This document shows positions 39,803-49,684 of a DNA stretch of 64,000 nt, one piece after another. The stretch's first letter is position 1, and every line of letters starts with the position of its first letter. A program made the position numbers and the translations under genes. The notes under the pieces are model-generated. The model saw nothing but the letters and a program-made list of their open reading frames with translations. It did not search any database and was not told the origin of the DNA. The stretch spans positions 1-64,000 of the forward strand of contig JAGOOC010000001.1 in assembly GCA_017992695.1 (NCBI GenBank), written 5' to 3'. Source of the stretch: Bacteroides sp. (GTDB lineage Bacteria > Bacteroidota > Bacteroidia > Bacteroidales > Bacteroidaceae).

Positions 39803-41014
39803 ATGGATATTCAAAAGATACGCGAAGACTTCCCCATCCTCTCCCGAGAGGTTTATGGGAAGCCTTTGGTTTATTTAGATAACGGTGCTACAACACAAAA
39901 ACCCCGACTGGTGGTCGATTCGATTGTCGATGAATACTATTCGGTCAACGCCAATGTGCACCGTGGCGTACACTACCTCTCACAGCAAGCTACTGAGTTG
40001 CATGAAAGTTCTCGCCGAACCGTACGCGAATTCATCAACGCTAAGAGCACCAACGAAGTAATCTTTACCCGAGGTACCACAGAGGCCATCAACCTGCTTG
40101 TATCCAGCTTCGGACAAGAGTTTATGGAAGAGGGTGACGAAGTGATTCTCTCAGTGATGGAACACCACAGCAACATCGTTCCGTGGCAATTGTTGGCAGC
40201 ACGCAAAGGAATCGCCATCAAGGTGATACCCATGAACGATCGTGGCGAACTGCTGCTCGATGAATACGAAAAACTCTTCTCCGAACGCACCAAAATCGTG
40301 AGCATTATGCATGTCTCCAATGTACTGGGCACCGTTAATCCAGTCAAAGAGATGATTGCTACCGCCCATGCACACGGTGTTCCCGTGTTGATAGACGGTG
40401 CACAATCAGTGCCACACATCAAGGTGGATGTTCAGGATCTGGATGCAGATTTTTTCGCTTTCTCCAGCCACAAAATATATGGGCCTACAGGCATCGGTGT
40501 ACTCTATGGTAAGGAGGAGTGGCTCGACCGCCTCCCTCCCTATCAAGGCGGAGGAGAGATGATTCAACACGTTTCGTTTGAAAAAACAACCTTCAACGAG
40601 CTTCCCTTTAAGTTCGAAGCCGGAACACCCGACTATATTGGCACCACTGCATTGGCCAAAGCCCTTGACTATGTCAACGCTATCGGGATTGAAAACATTG
40701 CTGCCCATGAGCACGAGCTAACGGCTTACGCCATGCAGCGTTTGAGTGAGATTCCCGATATACGCATCTTTGGCGAGGCAGCACACAAAAGCAGCGTAAT
40801 CTCCTTCTTGGTAGGCGACATTCACCATTTCGACATGGGCACACTGCTCGATCGTCTGGGTATTGCCGTTCGCACCGGGCACCACTGCGCACAACCCTTA
40901 ATGCAGCGTCTCGGTATCGAAGGCACCGTTCGTGCCTCCTTTGCTTTGTATAATACCAAAGCAGAGATAGACATACTGGTAGCCGGCATTGAAAGAGTGC
41001 GGAAGATGTTTTAG
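39803..41014 (+). CDS. sufS: Cysteine desulfurase SufS
   Basis: 403 residues from MDIQKIREDF; a longer frame from 39764 overlaps sufD. PLP enzyme that frees sulfur from cysteine as a persulfide. The PLP lysine is in SSHKIYGPTG and the active Cys in RTGHHCAQPLM. It ends the suf operon; a strong terminator follows. Confidence 0.96.
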   Translation: MDIQKIREDFPILSREVYGKPLVYLDNGATTQKPRLVVDSIVDEYYSVNANVHRGVHYLSQQATELHESSRRTVREFINAKSTNEVIFTRGTTEAINLLVSSFGQEFMEEGDEVILSVMEHHSNIVPWQLLAARKGIAIKVIPMNDRGELLLDEYEKLFSERTKIVSIMHVSNVLGTVNPVKEMIATAHAHGVPVLIDGAQSVPHIKVDVQDLDADFFAFSSHKIYGPTGIGVLYGKEEWLDRLPPYQGGGEMIQHVSFEKTTFNELPFKFEAGTPDYIGTTALAKALDYVNAIGIENIAAHEHELTAYAMQRLSEIPDIRIFGEAAHKSSVISFLVGDIHHFDMGTLLDRLGIAVRTGHHCAQPLMQRLGIEGTVRASFALYNTKAEIDILVAGIERVRKMF

Positions 41015-41045
41015 CACCGTGTAGAAGAATAATTGGCTAAGTTTT

Positions 41046-41078
41046 ACGGGTGAGGACAATCTCTTCACCCGTTTTTTT
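41046..41078 (+). terminator. Intrinsic terminator after sufS
   Basis: An 11-bp stem (41046-41056 with 41062-41072, one G-U), 5-nt loop and seven T. It also separates sufS from the convergent Fur-family gene. Confidence 0.9.
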
Positions 41079-41101
41079 ATAAATTCTTGATAAAAACGCA
41101 T

Positions 41102-41530
41102 TCAACCCTTCGAGCAATGATCGCACAGCCCCTTCATCACATAATTAATGCTTTCGAGAGAGAAGTGCCGAGGCAGCGTAACGGCCGGGATGTGAATCCC
41201 TTTCAAGCAGAGGGTGCGCTGACAGGAGGTGCAGTAAAAGTGTACGTGCAGGTCGTCTATATCGCAGTTGCACTCATTGCCGCAAACGGCATATTTTAAG
41301 GAGCCCGAACCGTCGTCGATGGAGTGAATGAGGTGGTGTTTCAAGAAGAGGGTGATGGTGCGCGAGAGGGTCGATTTATCTACCGTATCCAGATAGGTTT
41401 CCAGATCGAGCAAGGAGAACGCCTGCTCAAACTGCATCATCGCTTTCAGTATCAATAACCGCAGGGCGGTTGGTTTAATCTCTCGCTGACTTAACTTCGT
41501 CAAATAGCTGCACGCTTCCATGATCATCAC
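41102..41530 (-). CDS. Fur-family metal-responsive repressor
   Basis: 142 residues. A winged-helix N-terminal half (IKPTALRLLILKAMMQ, DKSTLSRTITLFLKHHL) is followed by a metal/dimer domain with LHVHFYC and two CxxC pairs (CTSC, CDHC), the structural zinc site. Such regulators sense Fe, Zn, Mn, Ni or peroxide. Its place 12 bp downstream of a Zn/Cd-type ATPase gene suggests a Zn-type role (Zur or an export regulator), but this is inferred. The Met at 41521 is an alternative start. Confidence 0.85.
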   Translation of the reverse strand: MMIMEACSYLTKLSQREIKPTALRLLILKAMMQFEQAFSLLDLETYLDTVDKSTLSRTITLFLKHHLIHSIDDGSGSLKYAVCGNECNCDIDDLHVHFYCTSCQRTLCLKGIHIPAVTLPRHFSLESINYVMKGLCDHCSKG

Positions 41531-41542
41531 TCTTTATTTCAT

Positions 41543-43474
41543 TTAAAACTTCTTGTGCTGAATACGTATGGCATTCAGTATAGCCAGCAGGGCTACACCC
41601 ACATCGGCAAATACGGCTTCCCACAAGGTAGCCAATCCTCCGGCACCAAGCAACAGTACAATAAGTTTAACACCAAAAGCCAATCCAATGTTCTGCCATA
41701 CAATTTTCCGGGTAGCCAGCCCAATCCGGATGGCAGTAGCCATGCGCGAGGGGTGATCGGTTTGCAGCACTACATCGGCCGTTTCGATGGCAGCATCGCT
41801 ACCTAAACCACCCATCGCTATACCGATATGACTCAGAGCCAATACGGGGGCGTCGTTGATGCCATCGCCTACAAAGGCAATGCGATTATTCGGATCCTCT
41901 TTGAGTTTTTCGATGTGATTTACCTTTCCTTCGGGCAAGAGGTCGCCATATGCTTGTTTCACACCCAGTTCTGATGCTAAGGTAGAAACGATTGCTTGTT
42001 TATCGCCCGATAAGATCTGTATATTAGTAATATTTAAGGCTTGCAAGTCGCGTATGGCTTGTGCGGCATCGGCTTTTGGGCTATCACTCAGCGATAAGTA
42101 TCCCGCATAGCTACCATCCACAGCACAAACTACAATGGTTTCAGAAACCTCCGACAGTTGCTCGGGGAAGGGAATACCCTGCCGCGCGAGCAATAACGAA
42201 TTCCCAACAAGTATCTCTCTTCCTTCCATCAACACACGTAGTCCATGTCCAGCTATTTCGATCGTGTCGGTTACTTGCAACAGGGGTACTCCTCGTGTTT
42301 TACCGTAACGGGCGATGGCTTGCGCTATCGGGTGATTGCTCTGTTGCTCGGCCGAAGCGATAAGCTGCAACAGCTCCCACTCGCCATCCGGATTCAAACT
42401 CTCCAAGTGTTGCACTTCGAATATGCCTTGGGTCAGCGTGCCTGTCTTATCGAACACAACGGTGTTAACTTGCGTAATAGCATCCAAGTAGTTGCTCCCT
42501 TTAAACAGGATACCTGCACGCGAAGCCGCACCGATGCCCCCAAAGTAACCCAACGGAATGCTCACCACCAATGCGCACGGGCAAGAGATGACGAGAAAGA
42601 CCAAACTGCGGTAAAACCAATCATCCCATACAAAGGTAAAACCGGGAGTCAGCAGCGACCAAAGGAACGGTAGGAGCACGATGAGCACCGCCAAACCGGT
42701 AACGATGGGCGTATAGATGCGGGCAAACTTTCGCATAAAGAGTTCGGCCGGAGCCTTGCGTTCGGCAGCCTCTTCGACCATGGTAAGAATGCGTGCCAGT
42801 GCGCTTTGATCGTAAGGTTTATCCACCTGTATGCGCACAACGCGATCGGTAGCGATCATCCCTGCCAACACCTCTTCGCCTTGGCGAATAGTTCGGGGCA
42901 CACTCTCTCCGGTAAGGGCGGCTGTATTGAAGAAGGCTTGTTCGTTCAGTAGCTGTCCGTCTAGCGGTATACGTTCGCCTACTTTGACTTCGACTACCTC
43001 GCCTACCTTAACTTGTTGAGGGTGTCTTTTCTCGAATAGTCCGTTGTGCCATACGGTTGCCGTCTCGGGGCGTACATCGAGCAGATCGCGTATGTTTCGT
43101 TTGGCTTTTCCTACGGCACGTGCTTGAAACAGCTCTCCGATGTAGTAAAACAACATCACTGCCACACCTTCGGGATACTCGCCAATAGAGAAAGCGCCGA
43201 TGGTAGCTATGCTCATCAGCGTAAACTCGTTGAAAAAATCGAGCTGTAGCAAGCTTTGCACGGCCTCTTTAAGTACCGGAAACCCTACAAGCACGTAAGC
43301 TATGGCATACCACAAGAGGGCTACGCCGTTGGTTTGGAACAGCCCGAAATGGTTAAACAATGCGCCGGTCACAATCATCATAAAGCTGATGAGTGCCGGC
43401 AGGTAAGTACGATAGTGCACCCACCCTGTTTTCAAGCGGTTATCTTCGTGCCGATGGCTACAATTACATCCCAT
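41543..43474 (-). CDS. P1B-type ATPase, Zn2+/Cd2+/Pb2+ exporter
   Basis: 643 residues. ATP-driven metal efflux pump. CPC (298-300) in the membrane motif SCPCAL, DKTGTLT (342-348) phosphorylation site, NHPIAQAI (HP motif) and GDGINDAP hinge are all present. The conserved Lys in GVKLIVL and Asp in FADVGV near the last helices are features of the P1B-2 (Zn/Cd/Pb) subgroup. In place of a heavy-metal-associated domain the N-terminus has a short Cys/His patch (MGCNCSHRHE). It forms an operon with the Fur-family gene. Confidence 0.92.
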   Translation of the reverse strand: MGCNCSHRHEDNRLKTGWVHYRTYLPALISFMMIVTGALFNHFGLFQTNGVALLWYAIAYVLVGFPVLKEAVQSLLQLDFFNEFTLMSIATIGAFSIGEYPEGVAVMLFYYIGELFQARAVGKAKRNIRDLLDVRPETATVWHNGLFEKRHPQQVKVGEVVEVKVGERIPLDGQLLNEQAFFNTAALTGESVPRTIRQGEEVLAGMIATDRVVRIQVDKPYDQSALARILTMVEEAAERKAPAELFMRKFARIYTPIVTGLAVLIVLLPFLWSLLTPGFTFVWDDWFYRSLVFLVISCPCALVVSIPLGYFGGIGAASRAGILFKGSNYLDAITQVNTVVFDKTGTLTQGIFEVQHLESLNPDGEWELLQLIASAEQQSNHPIAQAIARYGKTRGVPLLQVTDTIEIAGHGLRVLMEGREILVGNSLLLARQGIPFPEQLSEVSETIVVCAVDGSYAGYLSLSDSPKADAAQAIRDLQALNITNIQILSGDKQAIVSTLASELGVKQAYGDLLPEGKVNHIEKLKEDPNNRIAFVGDGINDAPVLALSHIGIAMGGLGSDAAIETADVVLQTDHPSRMATAIRIGLATRKIVWQNIGLAFGVKLIVLLLGAGGLATLWEAVFADVGVALLAILNAIRIQHKKF

Positions 43475-43495
43475 TCTTCTTTTGTTTTAATATTT

Positions 43496-43507
43496 CGTTG
43501 TGCAACG
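43496..43507. promoter_or_regulatory. Inverted repeat near the ATPase start
   Basis: CGTTG-TG-CAACG is a palindrome lying between the -7 element and the ATPase ATG. Together with the larger palindrome at 43544 it brackets the promoter, as would fit operators of the Fur-family protein. Confidence 0.45.
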
Positions 43508-43523
43508 TTTATGTTTCTATGTG

Positions 43524-43531
43524 CAAAGATA
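43524..43531 (-). promoter_or_regulatory. -7 element of the ATPase-Fur operon
   Basis: Minus-strand TATCTTTG, an exact match, 50 bp before the ATPase ATG. The -33 element is not obvious, which would suit a promoter controlled by a regulator. Confidence 0.6.
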
Positions 43532-43543
43532 AGCAATGAACGA

Positions 43544-43558
43544 TGCAACCAAGTTGCA
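43544..43558. promoter_or_regulatory. Candidate operator, 15-bp perfect palindrome
   Basis: TGCAAC-CAA-GTTGCA, 6-3-6, sits just upstream of the -7 element of the metal ATPase operon. Fur-family proteins bind inverted repeats, and the nickel regulator Nur uses TTGCAA half-sites, so a link to the operon's own Fur-family product is plausible but not shown. Confidence 0.5.
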
Positions 43559-43655
43559 AAAGCAGCAGATACCGCTATTTTTCTTTCTCATTTTTTGGCT
43601 ATCTCGTTTAGATTCAATACTTTTAGAGCTTCGTAAACCTACTAAAATTTATTCT

Positions 43656-45860
43656 ATGGACAGCTCACTTTTCTGGCTGATTCCCTCAGCCTCTTTGTTA
43701 GCCCTCTGCTTTGCTTATTATTTCCATAAGCAAATGATGAAAGAGAGCGAAGGTACTCCCCAAATGATTAAGATTGCTGATGCCGTGCGCAAAGGCGCCA
43801 TGTCTTATCTCAAACAGCAGTATAAAGTTGTTAGTTTGGTGTTTCTTGGGTTAGTGATTTTATTCTCGATTATGGCCTATGGCTTCGATCTGCAAAATGG
43901 GTGGGTACCCATCGCCTTCCTCACCGGTGGGTTCTTCTCCGGGCTATCGGGCTTTCTGGGCATGAAAACAGCAACGCAGGCTTCGGCCCGCACGGCACAT
44001 GCCGCTCGCACCTCGCTTAATGCCGGGTTGCGCATCGCCTTCCGAAGTGGTGCCGTGATGGGGCTTGTGGTGGTAGGGCTTGGCCTTATCGACATCTCTT
44101 TCTGGTATCTGCTGCTGAACTGGGCCATCCCCGTAGATGTGCTCACTCCTACGCACAAGCTCTGCCTCATCACCACCACCATGCTAACCTTCGGCATGGG
44201 TGCTTCAACACAAGCCCTCTTTGCGCGTGTGGGTGGAGGTATTTATACTAAAGCAGCCGATGTGGGCGCCGACCTGGTAGGAAAGGTTGAAGCCGGCATT
44301 CCCGAAGATGATCCGCGCAACCCCGCCACCATTGCCGACAACGTAGGCGATAACGTAGGCGATGTAGCCGGCATGGGAGCCGATTTGTACGAATCGTATT
44401 GCGGCTCCATTCTCGCCACTGCAGCTTTGGGCGCAGCGGCTTTTATCCATACAGGCGATACAGCCATGCAATTTAAAGCGGTTATCGCTCCGATGCTGAT
44501 TGCTGCCGTGGGCATTCTGCTCTCTATTATTGGCATATTTGCCGTACGTACCAAAGAAAATGCAAAGATGAAAGACCTACTCGGCTCGCTGGCCTTCGGA
44601 ACGAACCTGAGTTCTGTGCTTATTGTCGTAGCCACCTTCTTCATCTTATGGCTGCTGGGGCTCGACAACTGGATGTGGATCTCCTGCTCGGTCGTATCGG
44701 GTTTGTTAGTGGGCATTGTTATCGGTCGTTCCACCGAATATTACACCTCTCAATCTTACCGTCCCACACAGAAGCTCAGCGAGAGCGGCAAAACCGGTCC
44801 GGCTACTGTCATCATCTCGGGCATCGGTTTGGGCATGGTTTCGACAGCCATTCCGGTGGTTGCTGTGGTGATGGGCATCATTGCCTCTTACTTGTTTGCG
44901 TCGGGTTTCGACTTCGACAATACCGGCATGGGGCTTTACGGCATTGGCATTGCTGCGGTGGGCATGCTTTCGACACTGGGCATCACGCTGGCTACCGACG
45001 CTTATGGCCCTATTGCCGACAATGCCGGTGGTAATGCTCAGATGTCGGGTCTGGGCGAAGAGGTACGCAAACGCACCGATGCGCTCGATTCGCTGGGCAA
45101 TACCACGGCCGCTACCGGTAAAGGTTTTGCCATTGGCTCGGCTGCACTCACGGGGCTTGCGCTGCTTGCTTCGTACATCGAAGAGGTTCGCATTGGCCTT
45201 ACGCGCATGGGTACTACCGAACTGACCATGCCCAACGGCGATATGATGTCTACCAACGATGCCACCTTCATTGACTTCATGAACTACTATGATGTAACCT
45301 TAATGAATCCGAAAGTGCTTTCGGGCATGTTTCTGGGTTCCATGATGGCTTTCCTCTTCTGCGGACTCACGATGAATGCAGTGGGGCGTGCCGCGGGGCA
45401 CATGGTCGACGAGGTGCGACGCCAATTTCGTGAAATAAAAGGGATTCTTACGGGCGAAGCCGAACCCGATTACGAACGCTGCGTGGCCATATCGACCAAA
45501 GGTGCACAGCGCGAAATGATACTTCCCTCGCTCATAGCCATCCTGGCTCCCATCCTCACGGGTTTAATTTTCGGCGTAACCGGCGTGCTGGGTCTTCTTG
45601 TGGGCGGTTTAAGCAGTGGTTTCGTACTTGCCATTTTTATGGCCAACGCGGGAGGTGCGTGGGACAATGCCAAGAAGTACGTAGAAGAGGGCAACCATGG
45701 GGGCAAAGGTGGCGATGTGCACAAAGCAACCGTAGTGGGCGACACTGTTGGCGATCCGTTTAAAGATACCTCGGGACCGAGCCTCAACATCCTGATTAAG
45801 CTCATGAGCATGGTTGCCATTGTTATGGCGGGACTAACCGTAACGTGGAGTCTATTTTAA
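43656..45860 (+). CDS. hppA: Membrane-bound ion-pumping pyrophosphatase
   Basis: 734 residues from MDSSLFWL (an upstream open frame from 43536 crosses the ATPase promoter). About 16 membrane helices. It hydrolyses PPi to pump H+ and/or Na+. Active-site region [20 protein letters not shown] and the distal [13 protein letters not shown] are intact. Ala in [10 protein letters not shown] marks the K+-dependent class, in which K+-independent enzymes carry Lys. The Bacteroides vulgatus homologue was reported to pump Na+ and H+ together; whether this one does cannot be read here. Confidence 0.95.
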   Translation: MDSSLFWLIPSASLLALCFAYYFHKQMMKESEGTPQMIKIADAVRKGAMSYLKQQYKVVSLVFLGLVILFSIMAYGFDLQNGWVPIAFLTGGFFSGLSGFLGMKTATQASARTAHAARTSLNAGLRIAFRSGAVMGLVVVGLGLIDISFWYLLLNWAIPVDVLTPTHKLCLITTTMLTFGMGASTQALFARVGGGIYTKAADVGADLVGKVEAGIPEDDPRNPATIADNVGDNVGDVAGMGADLYESYCGSILATAALGAAAFIHTGDTAMQFKAVIAPMLIAAVGILLSIIGIFAVRTKENAKMKDLLGSLAFGTNLSSVLIVVATFFILWLLGLDNWMWISCSVVSGLLVGIVIGRSTEYYTSQSYRPTQKLSESGKTGPATVIISGIGLGMVSTAIPVVAVVMGIIASYLFASGFDFDNTGMGLYGIGIAAVGMLSTLGITLATDAYGPIADNAGGNAQMSGLGEEVRKRTDALDSLGNTTAATGKGFAIGSAALTGLALLASYIEEVRIGLTRMGTTELTMPNGDMMSTNDATFIDFMNYYDVTLMNPKVLSGMFLGSMMAFLFCGLTMNAVGRAAGHMVDEVRRQFREIKGILTGEAEPDYERCVAISTKGAQREMILPSLIAILAPILTGLIFGVTGVLGLLVGGLSSGFVLAIFMANAGGAWDNAKKYVEEGNHGGKGGDVHKATVVGDTVGDPFKDTSGPSLNILIKLMSMVAIVMAGLTVTWSLF

Positions 45861-45872
45861 AATTAAAAACCG

Positions 45873-45880
45873 TATCTTTG
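45873..45880 (+). promoter_or_regulatory. -7 element for rnhB
   Basis: TATCTTTG matches TAnnTTTG, 23 bp before the rnhB start, with a TTTT in the -33 area. Confidence 0.6.
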
Positions 45881-45903
45881 CGCAGATAAAAAACAGATTC
45901 AGT

Positions 45904-46494
45904 ATGTTATTACCTTATTTAAATGCCGACTTGATCGAAGCCGGTTGTGACGAAGCAGGGCGCGGGTGCTTGGCAGGCTCCGTCTTTGCAGCAGCCGTGA
46001 TACTACCCAAAACGTTTAAAAACGAACTGCTCAACGACTCCAAACAGCTCAATGAGCAGCAGCGGTATGTCTTGCGCCGGATTATCGAACAAGAGGCACT
46101 CTGTTGGGCAGTGGGCATCGTCACCGCTCAGGAGATCGATGAGGTAAACATTCTCAATGCCTCTTTCTTAGCCATGCATCGGGCGGTCGATCAGTTAAAG
46201 CTACGCCCGGAGCATCTGCTGATTGACGGTAATCGGTTTAAACCCTATCCCGACATTCCGCATACCACCGTTGTCAAGGGCGATGGCAAGTACTTGTCCA
46301 TTGCCGCAGCTTCTATTCTGGCAAAGACTTACAGAGACGATTATATGGCAGGTCTTCACCAAGCCCTCCCCCTGTATGATTGGAATCACAATAAAGGATA
46401 TCCCACAAAGAAACACCGTGCTGCTATTGCTCAGCACGGTGCTTCGCCCCATCACCGCATGACGTTTAATCTATTAGGAAATACAGAGCTATGA
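45904..46494 (+). CDS. rnhB: Ribonuclease HII
   Basis: 196 residues. Cuts RNA in RNA-DNA hybrids, including single ribonucleotides. The motif [12 protein letters not shown] (catalytic Asp-Glu) and later LLIDGNRF and KTYRDDYM are the family signatures. Its stop overlaps the next gene by four bases. Confidence 0.95.
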   Translation: MLLPYLNADLIEAGCDEAGRGCLAGSVFAAAVILPKTFKNELLNDSKQLNEQQRYVLRRIIEQEALCWAVGIVTAQEIDEVNILNASFLAMHRAVDQLKLRPEHLLIDGNRFKPYPDIPHTTVVKGDGKYLSIAAASILAKTYRDDYMAGLHQALPLYDWNHNKGYPTKKHRAAIAQHGASPHHRMTFNLLGNTEL

Positions 46495-46889
46495 CACATC
46501 ACTTGAACACCAACAAACAATTTATGGTAGGCAATGGCATTCTTGCTTTCGCCGTTATTTTCGTGGTAATACTTTTCGTTTACATTAGTATGCAGTTGAG
46601 CCAAGACAAACAGGCCAAGAGGCATTATGCGGAGACCTATACGATCGAATTGTCAAAAGGGTTTGTAGGCGACTCCCTCTCGCTTTTTGTGAATGATAGC
46701 TTGATTATAAATCAGCAGGTTACCCGGGAGCCTATACGTATGGAGGTAGGTCGCTTTGCCGATCAGAGCGCACTAATGATTGTCGATAACCTGACCGAAA
46801 AAATGTCTACCTTCGACTTAAGTGAAAAAGGGGGTACGTATACCTTTGTTAAGGGTGCAGTAGGAGATATTGTGTTGGAGGGTCGTTGA
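46491..46889 (+). CDS. Small membrane-anchored protein, unknown function
   Basis: 132 residues. One N-terminal membrane helix ([21 protein letters not shown]) then an extracytoplasmic beta-rich domain ([41 protein letters not shown]). I do not recognise a family. It overlaps rnhB by ATGA, indicating translational coupling, but no functional link to RNase HII is evident. Confidence 0.7.
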   Translation: MTHHLNTNKQFMVGNGILAFAVIFVVILFVYISMQLSQDKQAKRHYAETYTIELSKGFVGDSLSLFVNDSLIINQQVTREPIRMEVGRFADQSALMIVDNLTEKMSTFDLSEKGGTYTFVKGAVGDIVLEGR

Positions 46890-46893
46890 TCTT

Positions 46894-46933
46894 CTCACTC
46901 ACTGTTGCTATTGCTCACTCAGCATTGCTATTG
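46894..46933. repeat. Two copies of a 20-bp tandem repeat
   Basis: CTCACTC...TTGCTATTG occurs twice in tandem with a few differences, between two convergent genes and overlapping the end of the metallopeptidase gene by 6 bp. Confidence 0.6.
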
Positions 46934-47635
46934 CCCTTCTGCCGCTGCTTTGTGGTTCTTAAGCTCTTGCCTTAAAGCCATGGCTTTACCATCTGTCAGC
47001 TCATTGAGCAGTTTCCAGAAGCGGTCTCCGTGATTCATTTCTCTCGTGTGGCAAAGCTCATGCAGCAACACATAGTCAATCAGGTGTTTGGGCAGTAGTA
47101 CCAAGAAGTACGAAAGGTTAATCGCCTTGGAGGCCGAGCAACTCCCCCATCTGCCACGACTGGAGTTAATCTTAACACTTTTATAAGGAAGCTTATGCTG
47201 TTGCGACAACAAGTAAAGGCGCGGAGGCAAAATGACTTTTGCATTTTGGCGAAGTGCCTCTTCGATTACCTTCTGTAACCATGTTTGTAGCTTCTCATCG
47301 GTAAAATTAGCATGACTCGGACAGACTACCTGCATCTCTCCCAATTTCGAGTGCGACAAGAACTTATCGTGTGTACCGCTAATCAGTGAAAGCGTAAAGA
47401 ACTCCGTCTCAATTTTATAATTCAAATCAATAAGGGGGCGAGTCAACTTCTGCTTCGTTGCCACCAGTTTGCTTCGCAGCTCTTCAATGGCTTTCTCTAC
47501 CTCCCTCACAGATACTCCCGGAGGTACGGATACATATATCGCATCGCTCTTCGAGCGAAACACCAAACGTTTCGCACGCGAGTGTTCACGAACTATCAGC
47601 CGTCCGAGCTCCTTATCTTCAATTATTTTATCCAT
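46928..47635 (-). CDS. YgjP-like zinc metallopeptidase (DUF45)
   Basis: 235 residues from the Met at 47635; a frame open to 47674 adds 13 residues that do not look like part of the family. The zinc site HELCHTREMNHG with the downstream FWKLL is typical of the YgjP/SprT-type group, thought to be metal-dependent peptidases. No signal peptide, so probably cytoplasmic. The substrate is unknown. Confidence 0.8.
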   Translation of the reverse strand: MDKIIEDKELGRLIVREHSRAKRLVFRSKSDAIYVSVPPGVSVREVEKAIEELRSKLVATKQKLTRPLIDLNYKIETEFFTLSLISGTHDKFLSHSKLGEMQVVCPSHANFTDEKLQTWLQKVIEEALRQNAKVILPPRLYLLSQQHKLPYKSVKINSSRGRWGSCSASKAINLSYFLVLLPKHLIDYVLLHELCHTREMNHGDRFWKLLNELTDGKAMALRQELKNHKAAAEGQ

Positions 47636-47753
47636 CGTATTTGCCTGCAAATAAACAAATAATCGATCAAACACGCAAATAATAAGCCAAGGGATGCAAC
47701 TTTTTGAAACGCTCCACCGTCTAACAGACAGAAACCTCTAAAAAATAAAGAAT

Positions 47754-48485
47754 ATGAAACCTAATTTCAAATGCTTACCGCTATTCCTTTTGGTTGCCTT
47801 GTTGCTCAATGCCTGCACAGTGATAGGTGAAACAATCAAACCCAGCAAGAACTTTATCACAAGAGACTACAAAGTACATAACTTTACCCAGATAGATGCC
47901 GCCACGGTAGGCGATATCTTCTATACGCAATCGGTCGATAACAGCACTTCCGTAACTATATACGGCCCCGATAACATGATTAACTTGGTACAAGTCGTTG
48001 TAAAGGGCAACACCCTGATACTAACGATGGATAAGCATAACAAAGTAAAGAACAGCAAGCTCAAGATAAACATCAGCTCGCCCGAACTTACCAACATCGA
48101 ATTTAAAGGAGTGGGCGATATTAAGATTGAAGGCCTGTTTAAAACACCTCAGTTGAGCGTAACCGCCAAAGGTGTAGGCGATATTGATATACTGAACTTA
48201 AATTGCGATGAGCTAACCATCAATTCCATGGGCGTAGGCGATGTCGAAGTGAAAGGGGTGGCTCAAACGGCGAACTTATCTTCGAAAGGAGTAGGCGACA
48301 TCGAAGCCGACGAGCTTAAAGCAGCCACTGTAGATGCCTCTTCGAAAGGGGTAGGCGATATCACTTGCTACGCTACGCAAACGTTGAAGGCTTCAGTAAA
48401 AGGGGTAGGCAGTATACGATACAAAGGAAACCCTGCCGCTAAAGAGTTCAGCAAAGGAGGCGTTGGTTCCATCAAAAACTACTAA
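47754..48485 (+). CDS. Head-GIN (DUF2807) lipoprotein with GVGDI repeats
   Basis: 243 residues. Lipobox-type signal peptide (FLLVALLLNAC, Cys about residue 21), then a right-handed beta-helix-like domain with a GVGD/GVGS motif repeated about eight times (FKGVGDIKIEG, AKGVGDIDIL, MGVGDVEVKG and so on), as in DUF2807 proteins. Function unknown; possibly surface-exposed. It lies near, but is divided from, the sigma factor operon. A terminator follows. Confidence 0.85.
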   Translation: MKPNFKCLPLFLLVALLLNACTVIGETIKPSKNFITRDYKVHNFTQIDAATVGDIFYTQSVDNSTSVTIYGPDNMINLVQVVVKGNTLILTMDKHNKVKNSKLKINISSPELTNIEFKGVGDIKIEGLFKTPQLSVTAKGVGDIDILNLNCDELTINSMGVGDVEVKGVAQTANLSSKGVGDIEADELKAATVDASSKGVGDITCYATQTLKASVKGVGSIRYKGNPAAKEFSKGGVGSIKNY

Positions 48486-48528
48486 GGGCTCACTCGTAAA
48501 AGTGATGCACTCCACAACCGGGTAAAAC

Positions 48529-48567
48529 AATAAATGGGCTACTGCATCGCGCGGTAGCCCATTTATT
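48529..48567. terminator. Bidirectional terminator after the DUF2807 gene
   Basis: A 14-bp perfect stem (48529-48542 with 48554-48567), 11-nt loop, A/T-rich flanks. It lies between convergent transcripts. Confidence 0.75.
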
Positions 48568-48688
48568 TAGTTAGTCTTTTACGAAAATTTGTTTGGTAGA
48601 TTTGAAACTTCACAGCCTCTCGTCAAAGTTGTTTTAATTAAGCAGTCTAACTATATTATATGTTTAAAGCAAATGAAATATCTTTTTA

Positions 48689-49171
48689 TTAAGAGCCTCT
48701 CTGTTTCACCGAAGCAGCTAGTTTAGCAATAAACTCAGGGTCCATTTTACCCGTAAAGTTAACTACTGAAAAATGATTCTTTTCGTGCACAAGCATCACC
48801 ACTTCAATGATCATCTTTTTCTTTTTGCGTATCATAATCTGGCAATTGCCCGATTTATCGCTAAAAGAGAGGACCGATTCAAACCTTCCGCTGTTTTTTT
48901 CGACTATCTTCAACGCTTCGTTGTAGTAGCTCTGCCCATTCACCGTGGCGGTAAGCAGCTGCATACTCTTGAGGTTGGAAATAATGTCTAGCACTTCATC
49001 ATCCTTCTCTGCATCGCTTTTAATGATTTCCTCCATCATCTTCGGACTAATGGTGACACAAGAGATGTTACTATCACCTTTGTGTTCAGTCAAAAAACGG
49101 GAAGCAAAATCTTGTGCCATTACAGACACCGTAAACAATGCCATCCAGCACAGTAAAAGAACGCTCTTCAT
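48689..49171 (-). CDS. DUF4252 exported protein
   Basis: 160 residues with a signal peptide (VLLLCWMALFTVSVMAQ). The body (SNISCVTISPKMMEEIIK, ATVNGQSYYNEALKIVE, KKKKMIIEVVMLVHE) fits the Bacteroidales family DUF4252, of unknown function. The start follows the putative anti-sigma stop with no spacing, so the three genes 48689-50183 form one unit. Confidence 0.8.
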   Translation of the reverse strand: MKSVLLLCWMALFTVSVMAQDFASRFLTEHKGDSNISCVTISPKMMEEIIKSDAEKDDEVLDIISNLKSMQLLTATVNGQSYYNEALKIVEKNSGRFESVLSFSDKSGNCQIMIRKKKKMIIEVVMLVHEKNHFSVVNFTGKMDPEFIAKLAASVKQRGS

Positions 49172-49684
49172 TTATTCTTTCATCATTTCGACCTTCTTTA
49201 TTGGCGACATACTGTCGACAATCTGTTGATCTTTTGATTTATTGAGACCTTCAGACAACATCATCAATGCCGATGAAACTTGCTTGTAAGCTACTTCCGG
49301 GTCATCGTATGTGTCTGTGTATGTATCGTAATTATAATCCAACGGTTCACCGGCAAAGAAACTGTGCTGTACTACATTGCCCAATGACACCATTACGGCA
49401 ACCACCGCAGCAGCTTTGAATAAAGGCATGAACCGCCCAGTTAACGTCAATCGCTTGGCTTTTACTATAGGTACTTCTACCTGAGCCAATAGACGGGCAT
49501 CAAAGTCTTCGCTCAAGCCTATCTCCTGTTGAACTTGCTGATAAACAAACAAGTCTTTGTAACGGAGCAAATGAGCAGGCACTTCTTCTTGAGAGAAGAA
49601 GCTACGCAATTTCGACTCTTCCTCAAGGGAAGTTTCGCATTGCCAATATTGCTCTAAAAGCTGTTCAATATACTTATAATCCAT
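49172..49684 (-). CDS. Putative anti-sigma factor
   Basis: 170 residues. A cytoplasmic helical N-terminus (DYKYIEQLLEQYWQCETSLE), one membrane helix near residues 87-107 (LFKAAAVVAVMVSLGNVVQ) and a short outer domain. Gene order and topology match anti-sigma partners of ECF sigma factors, although no known anti-sigma motif is visible. It overlaps the sigma gene by 11 bp, supporting partnership. Confidence 0.65.
   Translation of the reverse strand: MDYKYIEQLLEQYWQCETSLEEESKLRSFFSQEEVPAHLLRYKDLFVYQQVQQEIGLSEDFDARLLAQVEVPIVKAKRLTLTGRFMPLFKAAAVVAVMVSLGNVVQHSFFAGEPLDYNYDTYTDTYDDPEVAYKQVSSALMMLSEGLNKSKDQQIVDSMSPIKKVEMMKE

Noticed and set aside
43536..43655. Longer pyrophosphatase start
   Set aside because: It would overlap the candidate operator and promoter of the divergent metal ATPase; MDSSLFWL fits the family.
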